11,083 nt of DNA from CAZMUN01 sp964569815 (GCA_964569815.1 CAZMUN010000036.1:1-11083), one strand, 5' to 3'. Shown: positions 1 through 7,165, counted from the first letter of the stretch. Numbers and translations are program-made. Notes: generated by a model not told the origin, from the letters alone.

Positions 1-983
1 TGGAATCAGAGCATTCCGCTGCATCGGCCTTTTTGGGCGTTGTTGCCGTTGGTTCAAGATGCTTTACTGCCACAAGCAGCCAGGGCCTTGCCTTAATGTA
101 CGAAATTCTGCCGATAATAAGCGGAATGAGGCTGCCTGGCGTTATGGTTGTTGCAAACCGGGCTTTGAGTGCGCCTATAAGCATTTGGAATGACCACAGT
201 GATGCGGTTTCTGCCCGTGACCAGGGATGGATACAGCTTTGGGTTGAATCAAGCCAGGAGGCCTTGGACACAGTAATACAGGGTTATAGGGTAAGCGAAA
301 GCCGGAATGTGATGATGCCCTTAATGGTTAACTTTGATGGCTTCACGCTGTCGCATGTGTTTGAGCCTGTTAATATCCCCACTCAGAAAAAGGTTGACAA
401 GTTTTTGCCCAAATTCAAGCCAATGAATGTTTTGGATCCAAAAAAGCCGATTACCATGGGGCCGATTGGGTTCCCAAACACGTTTATGCATTTCAAGAAA
501 CAGCAGCAGGAGGCAATGGTTAATGCTTTGCAGGAAATAAGGAAAGCAAACACTGCTTTTGGAAAGGCTTTTGGCCGAAGCTATGGCGATGGCCTGCTTG
601 ATTTGTACAAAATGAAGGACGCTGATTTAGCTGTCATTGGCATGGGAACGCTTTGTGGAACGGCCAGAGTTGCAGTTGACAAATTAAGGGAGCAGGGAAA
701 GAAAGTTGGCCTCATTCGTGTGAAGAGCCTGCGCCCTTTCCCGGAAAAGCAGCTTCAGAATGCAATGAGGGGCCTTAAAGCAGTGGCAGTGGTTGACAGG
801 CATATTTCTTTGGGCCAGGAAGGCCCCCTGTTTACTGACATCAGGAGCGCGGTTTACTGCAATGACTTGGCTTTAAACAGCTATATTGCTGGCCTTGGAG
901 GCCGTGATATTACCTTGCAGCATTTTGAACGCGTTTTCGCTGACTTGGAGAAAGGAAAGCAAAAGGGAGGCTGGCTGTTTTGA
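1..983 (+). CDS. porA: Pyruvate:ferredoxin oxidoreductase alpha subunit (PorA), 5' end cut by window edge
   Basis: Alpha subunit of pyruvate:ferredoxin oxidoreductase, the cytoplasmic enzyme that oxidises pyruvate with CoA to acetyl-CoA and CO2 and reduces ferredoxin. The frame is open from the first bases (codons from position 3 read ESEHSAASAFLGVVAVGSR), so the gene begins upstream; the TTG at 33 is internal. The segment ESEHSA...TATSSQGLALMYE is the classic PorA motif near the active site. The later part, VIGMGTLCGTA followed by KVGLIRVKSLRPFPE and the DRHISLGQEGPL segment, is the usual C-terminal domain. The stop TGA (981-983) overlaps the TTG start of porB by three bases, so the two are translationally coupled. 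The gamma and delta subunit genes are not in view and may lie upstream. Related 2-oxoacid oxidoreductases are possible, but the alpha-beta pair matches POR best. Confidence 0.93.
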   Translation, partial: ESEHSAASAFLGVVAVGSRCFTATSSQGLALMYEILPIISGMRLPGVMVVANRALSAPISIWNDHSDAVSARDQGWIQLWVESSQEALDTVIQGYRVSESRNVMMPLMVNFDGFTLSHVFEPVNIPTQKKVDKFLPKFKPMNVLDPKKPITMGPIGFPNTFMHFKKQQQEAMVNALQEIRKANTAFGKAFGRSYGDGLLDLYKMKDADLAVIGMGTLCGTARVAVDKLREQGKKVGLIRVKSLRPFPEKQLQNAMRGLKAVAVVDRHISLGQEGPLFTDIRSAVYCNDLALNSYIAGLGGRDITLQHFERVFADLEKGKQKGGWLF

Positions 984-1933
984 CTCCAAAAAAAGAAAAA
1001 GTTGGGCCCTCTAAAAGGATGGTAAAGGGAATGCCTTACGCTGAATACTTTGTTTCAGGGCATCGTGCATGTGCAGGCTGCGGCGAAGCACTGGTAATAA
1101 GGCATGTCACAAAAGCAGCTGGCTCAAACACCATTGCGGTGATGTCAACAGGCTGCATGGAAGTTGTTTCAACGCCCTATCCTGAAACGTCGTGGGAAAT
1201 TCCCTGGATTCATGGGGCCTTTGAAAACAATGCTTCCATTGCTTCCGGAATCGACGCTGCCCTAAAAATGCAGGGCCGGCGCGACAAACTCAACTTGCTG
1301 GTTTTTGGCGGCGACGGCGCTTCTTTTGACATTGGGTTTGGCGCAATCTCAGGCGCTTTGGAGAGGGGCCACAAGTTCACTTATGTTTGCACTGACAACG
1401 AGGCTTACATGAACACAGGCATTCAGCGAAGCGGCGGCACGCCCTTGTTTGCTGCAACCACTACGAGCCCTGCTGGCTCAAAAGTGCATGGAAAGCAGGA
1501 GCCAAAAAAGCCCTTGCCCTTAATTGTGGCCTCGCATGGCATAAAATATGTTGCAACTGTTTCGGTTGCCAACGTCATGGACTTGCATAAAAAGGTAAAG
1601 AAAGCGCTTGCAACACCACATTCCTCGTTTTTGCATGCTTTCTCGGTTTGCCCTGTTGGATGGTACACTAAAAGCGATATGGCTATCGAGATATCAAGGC
1701 TTGCAATCCAGACAAGGGTTTTTCCCTTGTACGAAATAGAAAACGGCGTGCTTTCATTCAATCAAAAAGTTGAAAAGGAGAAAGCAAAGCCTGTAAAGGA
1801 ATACTTGCAGCTGCAAGGCCGATACAAGCACCTCTCAGATGAGGAAGTGCAAAAAATACAGGAGTACGTGGACGCAAGATACGAGTTTTTGTTGGGAATC
1901 GAGGGCAAGAAAGCTTTTGACACCTTGTTCTAG
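980..1933 (+). CDS. porB: Pyruvate:ferredoxin oxidoreductase beta subunit (PorB)
   Basis: Beta subunit of POR, which carries thiamine pyrophosphate and one [4Fe-4S] cluster. The 317-aa length is normal for the family. Visible motifs: HRACAGCGEAL with C31 and C34, a third cysteine at C59 (STGCMEV) and a fourth at C224 (SVCPVGW), the expected cluster ligands; and the TPP/Mg motif GDG (111-113) ending at N140, followed by EAYMNTGIQRSGGTP. The start is a TTG at 980 that overlaps the porA stop as TTGA; an internal ATG at 1019 would drop 13 residues that precede the conserved region, so either start gives a functional core. It ends in TAG at 1931-1933, sharing CTAG with the stop of the convergent gene. 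porA and porB form one operon. Confidence 0.95.
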   Translation: MTPKKEKVGPSKRMVKGMPYAEYFVSGHRACAGCGEALVIRHVTKAAGSNTIAVMSTGCMEVVSTPYPETSWEIPWIHGAFENNASIASGIDAALKMQGRRDKLNLLVFGGDGASFDIGFGAISGALERGHKFTYVCTDNEAYMNTGIQRSGGTPLFAATTTSPAGSKVHGKQEPKKPLPLIVASHGIKYVATVSVANVMDLHKKVKKALATPHSSFLHAFSVCPVGWYTKSDMAIEISRLAIQTRVFPLYEIENGVLSFNQKVEKEKAKPVKEYLQLQGRYKHLSDEEVQKIQEYVDARYEFLLGIEGKKAFDTLF

Positions 1934-2298
1934 CGGCCTGCCCCTGGCATAATTTCACTCAAAGCTTTTTCAGGATGCCTTTTTCTCAGTTGCGCTGCAA
2001 CCCTTTCTTGAATTCGCCTCAGCGCCCTGGCTTCTTCGCGGTTAAGCTGGTTGGTTCTGTTGCGAACCGTTTTCTGAATCGACTGAGCCATTTTTGTTAG
2101 TGTCACATCGTTCATGCCGCCAAACGGTGTTTCAAACCTTTTTCTTTCCCCTGTTTTTGCCACGCCAACTGCTGTCAATAGCATTATCTCTTCAGAACTT
2201 AACTTATTTTTTGAGCCTGGCTGGATGGGCCTAAGCTTGAAAGGCTTTCCTCTCGCACCCTGAGGCCTTTCTTTTCGATGGTAACGCCTTGCAGCCAT
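1930..2298 (-). CDS. Unrecognised basic 122-aa protein, downstream of nitroreductase
   Basis: I do not recognise this family. The protein is very rich in Arg and Lys, with a basic N-terminal tail (about residues 1-32, including RRYHRKERPQGARGKPFK) followed by what looks like mostly helical sequence. The central segment (about 33-70) contains LSSEEIMLLTAVGVAKTG and FGGMNDVTLTKMAQ; the C-terminal half (about 71-112) is a charged helix with many Arg, Glu and Gln. It has no membrane segment and no cysteines. The charge suggests nucleic-acid or ribosome association, but that is inference only. It starts with ATG two bases after the nitroreductase stop, so the two are probably cotranscribed. Its TAG stop shares CTAG with the porB stop on the other strand. 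Good codon structure and tight packing support it as real. Confidence 0.75.
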   Translation of the reverse strand: MAARRYHRKERPQGARGKPFKLRPIQPGSKNKLSSEEIMLLTAVGVAKTGERKRFETPFGGMNDVTLTKMAQSIQKTVRNRTNQLNREEARALRRIQERVAAQLRKRHPEKALSEIMPGAGR

Positions 2299-2300
2299 TC

Positions 2301-2876
2301 CTAAAACCTGTCCCTGTGCAGCACTTGCTCCAAAGGCCTTTTCGGTATGTTAAGCTGGCCTTTTTCGTCCACCCAGTAAAACAGGCTTTTTTCTGCTTCA
2401 ACTGCTTTTGGCTTTTCTTTTGGATAGCCCAAAGCAATCGCAAGCTGCACGCTGTACTGGTTTGGAATCCCCAAAATGCCCTTGATTCTTTCACGCTCTA
2501 TTGCGCCCATCATGCAGCTTCCAACGCCTGCCGCAAAAGCCGTTATGGCTATGGCTTCTGCTGCAATGCCTGCATCCATTCCAACGTATTTTTCGTCTGC
2601 TTTTCCCTTGTCTGCAATTATTATTACAAAGGCCTTTGGCTCCTCTCCTTCAACGCGGCCTTTTTCTTTCACTGAGCCGCCAAAGTGGACTGCGTCATTG
2701 ACTTTTTGGACTTGCTCTTTGCCGTGCACTGTAACGAATTCCAGTGGCTGTGAATTGCGGGCAGTGGGGCTTAAGCGTGCAGCATTTACGCATTTTTTAA
2801 GAACAGGAAAAGGAACCTGCTTTTCCTGAAAACGGCGAATTGTGCGCCTTTTTATCATTAGGTTGTAAGCGCCCAT
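2301..2876 (-). CDS. Nitroreductase-family FMN flavoprotein
   Basis: Member of the nitroreductase superfamily: cytoplasmic, FMN-binding, usually dimeric NAD(P)H-dependent oxidoreductases with varied substrates. In this 191-aa protein the N-terminal FMN-phosphate motif is R10-R11-T-I-R-R-F16. It is followed by LSPTARNSQPLEFV (35-48), equivalent to the family's PSxxNxQPWxF motif, then a helical segment with AIAITAFAAGVGSCMMGAI, and LGIPNQYSVQLAIALGYP near the C-terminus, which corresponds to the conserved GxP...P.....GYP block. The usual Trp of the QPW motif is Leu here. The ATG at 2876 is preceded by a TATA-like AATTTAAC 28-29 bases upstream, which supports this start over the second Met (residue 7). 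It is first in a likely two-gene operon with the 122-aa protein. The substrate cannot be told from sequence. Confidence 0.88.
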   Translation of the reverse strand: MGAYNLMIKRRTIRRFQEKQVPFPVLKKCVNAARLSPTARNSQPLEFVTVHGKEQVQKVNDAVHFGGSVKEKGRVEGEEPKAFVIIIADKGKADEKYVGMDAGIAAEAIAITAFAAGVGSCMMGAIERERIKGILGIPNQYSVQLAIALGYPKEKPKAVEAEKSLFYWVDEKGQLNIPKRPLEQVLHRDRF

Positions 2877-2900
2877 AAGACTATCCTTTGCTTAGAAAGA

Positions 2901-2908
2901 GTTAAATT
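2901..2908 (-). promoter_or_regulatory. TATA-like box for the nitroreductase gene
   Basis: Reads AATTTAAC on the minus strand, centred about 28 bases upstream of the ATG at 2876. This is the spacing expected for an archaeal TATA box when transcription starts at the start codon (leaderless mRNA). It rests on position and composition only. Confidence 0.45.
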
Positions 2909-2935
2909 ACCTTTTTTCTGGCCTTAAAAGAAGTG

Positions 2936-2944
2936 TTAAATATT
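2936..2944 (+). promoter_or_regulatory. TATA-like box for the 228-aa gene
   Basis: TTAAATATT centred about 28 bases upstream of the ATG at 2968, with a T-rich stretch between. It fits leaderless transcription and favours the ATG at 2968 over the in-frame GTG at 2950. Confidence 0.5.
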
Positions 2945-2967
2945 GGAAAGTGCTCCTTTTTTTTAGC

Positions 2968-3654
2968 ATGAAGCCAAGGAAAAGGCCTAAAACTGTTAAG
3001 GCTGAAACAGGGTCTTTGGGAAGAAAGCTTGAGCTGGTTGGCCTGGTGCTCCATTCGGCCAGAATAAGGGACCGTTCCTTCTTTGAGCCGGAAGAGCTTG
3101 CAATGGCGAGGTCCGGGGAAAAAAAGCTTGAAGCCTTTTTGCAAGCCAAGGGCGTTTTGGGAAAGGAAGGCCTTTCTGGCCTGAGAAAAGAGCTTTCTGC
3201 TTTACAGTTGAAGTATGTGAGGGAAAAGCAGGGCGCTTCCCCTGAGTTTGCCGTCAAGGCAGCGGAAGAGGCAGCCTGCCTGAAAAAAGCCCGTGCTGTT
3301 AAGGGCCTGATGAAAGAGTTTGAAATAAGGCAGGTCATGGAATCTGATAAGCCTCAAAGGGTAAAGGTTGAAGGAAGCCTTGAATTGAGGCAAAGCTCGA
3401 AAAGGGTTGTGCCAGACGACCCTGTTTTGTGGCTGAGGTTTTTTTTGTCCGACCTAAAAACAGGCAGGCCCCTGATTCAGCTTACCTGTTCCAAGCCAAA
3501 GCCTGGTTCAAGCAACTTCAAGGTTTTTTCCATAAAACATGTTAGGCCAGCTGACTCTGCTTTTGATGCCAGGGCAAAGAGAATGGTTTTGGAACAGCTT
3601 CAAAAACTGGATTCAAAAGCAGTGCTAAACAAGCAAGGAAAGCCTTTGCCTTAG
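2968..3654 (+). CDS. Unrecognised 228-aa lysine-rich protein
   Basis: I do not recognise a family. The start is taken as the ATG at 2968 because a TATA-like box sits 28 bases upstream; the frame is open back to a GTG at 2950, which would add MLLFFS. The protein is soluble-looking and rich in Lys, Arg, Leu and Glu. About residues 10-125 look alpha-helical (a possible leucine/lysine-rich helical bundle, with RKELSALQLKYVREKQG near the middle). About residues 130-200 have alternating hydrophobic residues suggesting a beta-rich domain (VKVEGSLELRQ, VLWLRFFLSDLKTG, FKVFSIKHVRP). There is one cysteine in the helical part (AACLKKA) and one in LTCSKP. A helical regulatory part plus a C-terminal beta domain is a guess. 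The next gene follows on the same strand. Confidence 0.75.
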   Translation: MKPRKRPKTVKAETGSLGRKLELVGLVLHSARIRDRSFFEPEELAMARSGEKKLEAFLQAKGVLGKEGLSGLRKELSALQLKYVREKQGASPEFAVKAAEEAACLKKARAVKGLMKEFEIRQVMESDKPQRVKVEGSLELRQSSKRVVPDDPVLWLRFFLSDLKTGRPLIQLTCSKPKPGSSNFKVFSIKHVRPADSAFDARAKRMVLEQLQKLDSKAVLNKQGKPLP

Positions 3655-3659
3655 ACGGG

Positions 3660-3668
3660 TTTAAAATT
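3660..3668 (+). promoter_or_regulatory. TATA-like box for the 88-aa zinc-finger gene
   Basis: TTTAAAATT centred about 42 bases upstream of the ATG at 3706. Transcription would start near 3690, leaving a short leader that just contains the Shine-Dalgarno sequence. It therefore differs from the leaderless genes in this window. Confidence 0.4.
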
Positions 3669-3690
3669 GTTTTTTTGGTTTAATTGCTTC

Positions 3691-3697
3691 AAGGAGG
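3691..3697 (+). promoter_or_regulatory. Strong Shine-Dalgarno AAGGAGG
   Basis: AAGGAGG lies 8 bases before the ATG at 3706. It settles the start of the 88-aa protein: an in-frame upstream start at 3667 would add a Phe-rich stretch that is really the untranslated leader. Confidence 0.65.
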
Positions 3698-3705
3698 TTT
3701 TTTTT

Positions 3706-3972
3706 ATGGCTGAAAAAAAGGAAGAGGAAAGCCCTGACGAAAACATTTACGACAAGGAAGACAGGCAAGACCAGCTGGATGATGACGAGATAACGCCTGC
3801 AGAGGCGGGCTTTATTGAAGGCTACGAAGACACAAAGCTGGTTGAATGCAATTCTTGCGGAAAGCAGTTTGATTTCGAAAAAGCCGTTGAAAGGGAAATA
3901 AACGGCACAATGTATACTTTCTGCAGCAAGAAGTGCGCAGGCCACTTTGAGAAAAGGCAGGCCCTTGAATAA
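3706..3972 (+). CDS. Small acidic protein with TRASH/YHS-like four-cysteine zinc finger
   Basis: 88 aa. Residues 1-45 are strongly acidic and probably disordered (many Glu and Asp), containing EITPAEAGFIEGYED, a motif style seen before zinc ribbons in small archaeal proteins. Residues 46-84 form a compact putative metal-binding module: C48-x2-C51, then GKQFDFEK and FCSKKCAGHF with C73-x3-C77. The F-C-S-x-x-C-x-x-x-F layout resembles TRASH/YHS/FCS-type zinc or heavy-metal-binding fingers. That name is inferred by eye and the finger class could be different. A good Shine-Dalgarno sequence supports the ATG at 3706. It converges with the DHH gene, 14 bases between stop codons. A role in protein or nucleic-acid binding or metal sensing is possible; nothing here decides. 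Confidence 0.8.
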   Translation: MAEKKEEESPDENIYDKEDRQDQLDDDEITPAEAGFIEGYEDTKLVECNSCGKQFDFEKAVEREINGTMYTFCSKKCAGHFEKRQALE

Positions 3973-3986
3973 AAGCCAAAAGAGGT

Positions 3987-5081
3987 TCACAGGCCCGAAT
4001 CAGGTCTCTTTCGAAGGATTGAAACAAGGTTTTGCTTGAACTTGCTTAAATGCTTTCTTGGAACAGAGCCTGCTGCAGCCGGCCTGTGGCCTCCGCCGCT
4101 TGAATTCGGAATCCCTTTTATTGCTTCCACTATGAGATCGTTTACTGCAACCTTGAAGTCAAGCCTTCTTGCACTGAAGCGAACTCGGCCTGAGCCAAGG
4201 CATTGTAGCAGTATAATTGTTTTGTCTGGGTGCATTTCGCTTATTTCGTTTATCACATGGCTTTTGATGCCCTCATGCCTTGCCTTTATAGGGTAGAGAA
4301 AAAGCTCTATGCTTGGAAAGCATTCGGCTTTTTGTTCAAATCCCAAAACAAGGGAGTCTTTTTCTTTTTTGAATTCCTTGAAGTGCTTTTTGAAACGGCT
4401 TTCAAGCAGGGCTTTTGGGTTTTTTGTTTCATAAAACGCCCAAAACAGTTCCCGCATTTCCTTTCTTGCCATGGCCTCCACTGCCGCAATAAGGTCAAGC
4501 AATTCATACAAAAGGGTCATTGAAATTTTTCTTTTCTTGATGGTTTTTTTCACAAAACCTTTCCAGGTTTCGAGGTTCATGTCCCCCAGGATTCCAATGC
4601 AGGCAATCCAGTCAAACTCTTTTACATCTGTTGCCTTGTTGAACAAGTCGAATGCAAACTTGCTTGTAACGTAAGAGCTTGGGTCTTTTTTTGTAAAGAA
4701 CTCGGCTTTCAGAAAAACCACTTTTTTGGAATTAAGGTCCCGGTAGAGTTTGTGGTGGTCGATTACAAGGCATTCCTCAAAAGAGCACTTGTCTGCCAGG
4801 CCGTGTGGAGCGGAATCTATTCCAATATCCAGCACGATTAGCTTGTTTGCCTTGTTTTTCTTAATTGCTGCCACTGCTTCCCTGCCCTGGGAACGGTTTC
4901 CGTATTCAAAGGGCGTAACTGAAACAGGCCTTTTCCCTGTGAGCTTCTCAATCGCTTTTGCCGTAACCAGTGCTGAACACAAGCCATCTGCATCGCTGTG
5001 GTGAATCAATGCAACCCGGTCTTCTTTTGAAAGCCTTTTGCAAAACCCTTTGAATTTTTCCAAAAGCTCTTCTTTTTCCAT
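3987..5081 (-). CDS. DHH/DHHA1-family phosphoesterase (RecJ-like)
   Basis: 364 aa from the ATG at 5081. The N-terminal DHH domain has motif I HHSDADGLCSA (D30-x-D32-G), motif II LDIGI (D85), motif III VIDHHK (D108-H109-H110) and motif IV GILGD (D167), the Mn-binding set for phosphodiester hydrolysis. The C-terminal DHHA1 domain carries SGRVRFSARR and the substrate-binding GGGHRPAAAG (about 329-338). Family members are RecJ-type single-strand exonucleases, oligoribonucleases (nanoRNases) and cyclic-dinucleotide phosphodiesterases. The length suits archaeal RecJ-like nucleases or nanoRNases, and no transmembrane or CBS domain is present. The frame is open 12 codons further upstream, but TATTAAATG on the minus strand about 25 bases before 5081 favours the chosen start. 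It is transcribed divergently from the 55-aa gene. Confidence 0.92.
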   Translation of the reverse strand: MEKEELLEKFKGFCKRLSKEDRVALIHHSDADGLCSALVTAKAIEKLTGKRPVSVTPFEYGNRSQGREAVAAIKKNKANKLIVLDIGIDSAPHGLADKCSFEECLVIDHHKLYRDLNSKKVVFLKAEFFTKKDPSSYVTSKFAFDLFNKATDVKEFDWIACIGILGDMNLETWKGFVKKTIKKRKISMTLLYELLDLIAAVEAMARKEMRELFWAFYETKNPKALLESRFKKHFKEFKKEKDSLVLGFEQKAECFPSIELFLYPIKARHEGIKSHVINEISEMHPDKTIILLQCLGSGRVRFSARRLDFKVAVNDLIVEAIKGIPNSSGGGHRPAAAGSVPRKHLSKFKQNLVSILRKRPDSGL

Positions 5082-5101
5082 AAAAAAATTTTGGCACAAA
5101 A

Positions 5102-5110
5102 CATTTAATA
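5102..5110 (-). promoter_or_regulatory. TATA-like box for the DHH phosphoesterase gene
   Basis: Reads TATTAAATG on the minus strand, centred about 25 bases upstream of the ATG at 5081, which fits a leaderless transcript. It lies in the 78-base divergent gap before the ATG of the 55-aa gene. Confidence 0.5.
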
Positions 5111-5159
5111 ATGTCAAAACAGTTCTATACTTGGAAGCGAATTAAGAGGTTTTGGCAAA

Positions 5160-5327
5160 ATGGGTTTTGAATACGAGAACAGCCGCGGGCAGAAGTACTA
5201 CCTTCATAAAAGGGACAAGCTTTTTTTCTTCAGCAAAAAGCCTGAGGCCGGCATTGAATTGCCTGAGGGCTTTAATGTGGTCGAAAACCAGAGAACCGGC
5301 CTTCCAATGCTTAAAAGAAAACAGTGA
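5160..5327 (+). CDS. Conserved archaeal small protein, 55 aa
   Basis: A short gene easily missed by length cut-offs. Translation from the ATG at 5160 gives 55 residues, ending in TGA at 5325-5327. The protein opens MGFEYENSRGQKYYLHKRDK, then LFFFSKKPEAGIELPEGF, and ends NVVENQRTGLPMLKRKQ. This layout (RGxxYYLH, then a YFFSK-like segment, then LPEGYxVVENxRTGLPxLKK) is one I associate with a widespread tiny archaeal family of unknown function; that match is from memory, not a search. A GAGGT sequence at 5146-5150 lies about 9 bases before the ATG. It has no cysteines and no membrane segment, and ends 41 bases before the M29 gene, which has its own TATA-like box. A longer plus-strand frame over 5152-5343 is a shadow of this gene. 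Confidence 0.82.
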   Translation: MGFEYENSRGQKYYLHKRDKLFFFSKKPEAGIELPEGFNVVENQRTGLPMLKRKQ

Positions 5328-5339
5328 CTGCAAAGTGGC

Positions 5340-5347
5340 ATAAATTT
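5340..5347 (+). promoter_or_regulatory. TATA-like box for the peptidase operon
   Basis: ATAAATTT centred about 25 bases upstream of the GTG at 5369. It supports leaderless transcription of the M29-M24 operon and the GTG start over the GTG three codons later. Confidence 0.5.
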
Positions 5348-5368
5348 CTTATCGCTTAGTTTGTTTGG

Positions 5369-7165
5369 GTGAAATTTGTGAAATATGATAAAAAAGCGTT
5401 TGAGAAAGCGGTTTCTTACTACAAAAAAGCCCTCAAGCCGGCTCTATCCAAAGGCAAAGCATGCCTTGTTGAAATCCCACTGGAAAACGAAAAGGCCTTT
5501 TTTTCCCTTGCGCCTTTAAGCAGGGCCATCCACGCTTTGGGCGCGGACATGAGCGTTTTCGTTACAGGTGAAGACAGTCGAATGCTTAAAACCCTGAGGA
5601 AGACCTGGCTTTTGCACGCCCAGCACGAAATTGGCCTAAAAAACGACCGAACCAAGGCTCTTCAAAACTTTGTTAAGTCTGTGGAAAGGAAAACCAAAAG
5701 CGGGTTTTTCCGCGGCCTTTTTGAGGAACCCGGCCTGCAGATAACCTGCAATTCCAAGACCTTTTACGCTTCGGGAATGAAGTTTGACTTCAGGGAAAAA
5801 TGGCTTAAGAAAAGGCTCTGGAAAAAGCTTCTTCATACAGCAGGCCAAATCCTTAAACAAGGCTATGGTGCAAAGAAAAGCGAAAGGTTAAGCATTGGCT
5901 TTGAGCTTGTTCCAACAAAAAAAGATTTGGAGCTCCCCTTGGAGGACTACCTTGACAGCTTCAGCATTGCCTACACTTTTGCTTTAAAGGGCAAAAAGCT
6001 CTGCAAGTCCGTTTCAATGGGTTCCGACACCTCGAGAAAAAGCCAGCTCGAGCCAATGGTTAGAATTTCTGACCTTGCTGCAACCATCATCGGCTGCGAG
6101 TATGAAAAAAACATCAAAGAGCCCTGGTTCAAGGCTTTTAAAAAACTCAGCCCCTTGATTGAATCCGACAAGTTAAAGTTTGCAGACCTTTCTTTTGGCA
6201 TTGCAGGCCAGGGCTATGGCGGCAAGCACTTCTTTGGAATGAAAATAGGCTATCCCACGCCCAACAAGAAGAGCAGGTGGCAAAGCCCTGGAGCCATGCT
6301 TTTGAAGCCATGGTGGTATGACCAAACCAAGGTTGACAAAAGGCCTGCTAGGAAAAGGCACGCAATTACCGGTACACTGCCTTTGGAGAATTATGTGAGA
6401 ACTTGCAACATAGATTTCTTTAAGCTGCGAAAGAGAGACGAGCAAATCCGCGGCCGGCTAAAAAAATGCGTAAAGCTTTTTGCCAAAGGAAAAAAAATGC
6501 CGCAGGGCCAAACAGACCTTGTGCTTGACACAAGGCACTTAAATTCCGGGAAAAGCCCTATTCTTACATCTGACATAGAGGTAAACCCGAAAACAGGAGG
6601 CGAGGCAGCAAAGGCTTTTAAGGTAAAGGCAGGCCGTTACGGAAACTTTCCCGGTGGGGAAGTCTTTTTCACGCCCCACAAGATGAATGGAACCTTTGTT
6701 GGCGACGTTGTAATAAATATCGACAAAAGCTATGTGATCCCTGAAAAAAAGCCGATGGTGGTTTCTGTAAAAGATGGCCGCTACAGGCTTTTGAAGGCAA
6801 GCCCTGAAATAAAGAAGGCCTTTGAAAAGCGAAAAAAGGAGTCCTGGAAGCTTATAAGCCTTTTTGAAAAAAACAAAAGCATGCCAAAAAAGCTTATCAA
6901 GAGCCAGAGGGAAAACTTTGGCCGAGTGGGCGAGTTTGCTGTCAACACAAACCCAAAGGCAAGGCTTTCGCGCTACCTGATCGAGACAGAAAAGCTTGCC
7001 AAAATGATGCATATTGCTTTGGGTTCGGGGTATGAGCCAGGCCGTGAAACCACTTACCATATGGATATCGTTATCAATGCCCCAAGGCAAAAAATGGACT
7101 TATGGGGCGTTGACAAAAACGGAAAGGAGCACTGGATTATAAGAAAGGGGCAGTTTGTTGTATGA
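5369..7165 (+). CDS. M29-like metallo-aminopeptidase with long N-terminal region
   Basis: 598 aa. The C-terminal third matches the M29 (thermophilic aminopeptidase T / AmpS) family: NFPGGEVFFTPHKMNGTFVGD with E431, GRVGEFAVNTNP with E522, MMHIALGSGY with H548 and Y555, and YHMDIVI with H564-x-D566. These are the expected two Glu, His, catalytic Tyr and His-x-Asp set, with His and Tyr seven residues apart as in the family. M29 enzymes cleave N-terminal residues from peptides using two metal ions and are usually about 370-420 aa. This protein is some 180-200 residues longer, and its first ~400 residues are only loosely similar to what I expect. It overlaps the next peptidase by ATGA, giving a peptide-degradation operon. 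The start is GTG at 5369, supported by the TATA-like box. The assignment rests on the C-terminal motifs. Confidence 0.78.
   Translation: MKFVKYDKKAFEKAVSYYKKALKPALSKGKACLVEIPLENEKAFFSLAPLSRAIHALGADMSVFVTGEDSRMLKTLRKTWLLHAQHEIGLKNDRTKALQNFVKSVERKTKSGFFRGLFEEPGLQITCNSKTFYASGMKFDFREKWLKKRLWKKLLHTAGQILKQGYGAKKSERLSIGFELVPTKKDLELPLEDYLDSFSIAYTFALKGKKLCKSVSMGSDTSRKSQLEPMVRISDLAATIIGCEYEKNIKEPWFKAFKKLSPLIESDKLKFADLSFGIAGQGYGGKHFFGMKIGYPTPNKKSRWQSPGAMLLKPWWYDQTKVDKRPARKRHAITGTLPLENYVRTCNIDFFKLRKRDEQIRGRLKKCVKLFAKGKKMPQGQTDLVLDTRHLNSGKSPILTSDIEVNPKTGGEAAKAFKVKAGRYGNFPGGEVFFTPHKMNGTFVGDVVINIDKSYVIPEKKPMVVSVKDGRYRLLKASPEIKKAFEKRKKESWKLISLFEKNKSMPKKLIKSQRENFGRVGEFAVNTNPKARLSRYLIETEKLAKMMHIALGSGYEPGRETTYHMDIVINAPRQKMDLWGVDKNGKEHWIIRKGQFVV

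Noticed and set aside
2476..2829. 117-aa plus-strand frame opposite the nitroreductase
   Set aside because: Shadow frame; the minus strand has all nitroreductase motifs.
5142..5333. 63-aa minus-strand frame opposite the 55-aa gene
   Set aside because: The plus-strand frame has the conserved small-protein motifs and an SD-like sequence; this one has no support.
2332..6830. Recurring AAAGGCCTTT-like palindromes as possible regulatory or uptake sites
   Set aside because: They sit inside genes and are explained by common Lys-Ala-Phe codons (AAG/AAA GCC TTT) on either strand; no regular spacing or placement at promoters was seen.
6539..7090. 183-aa minus-strand open frame inside the M29 gene
   Set aside because: It lies antisense to a gene with clear catalytic motifs, has no recognisable domain or promoter and its composition is that of a reverse-strand shadow.
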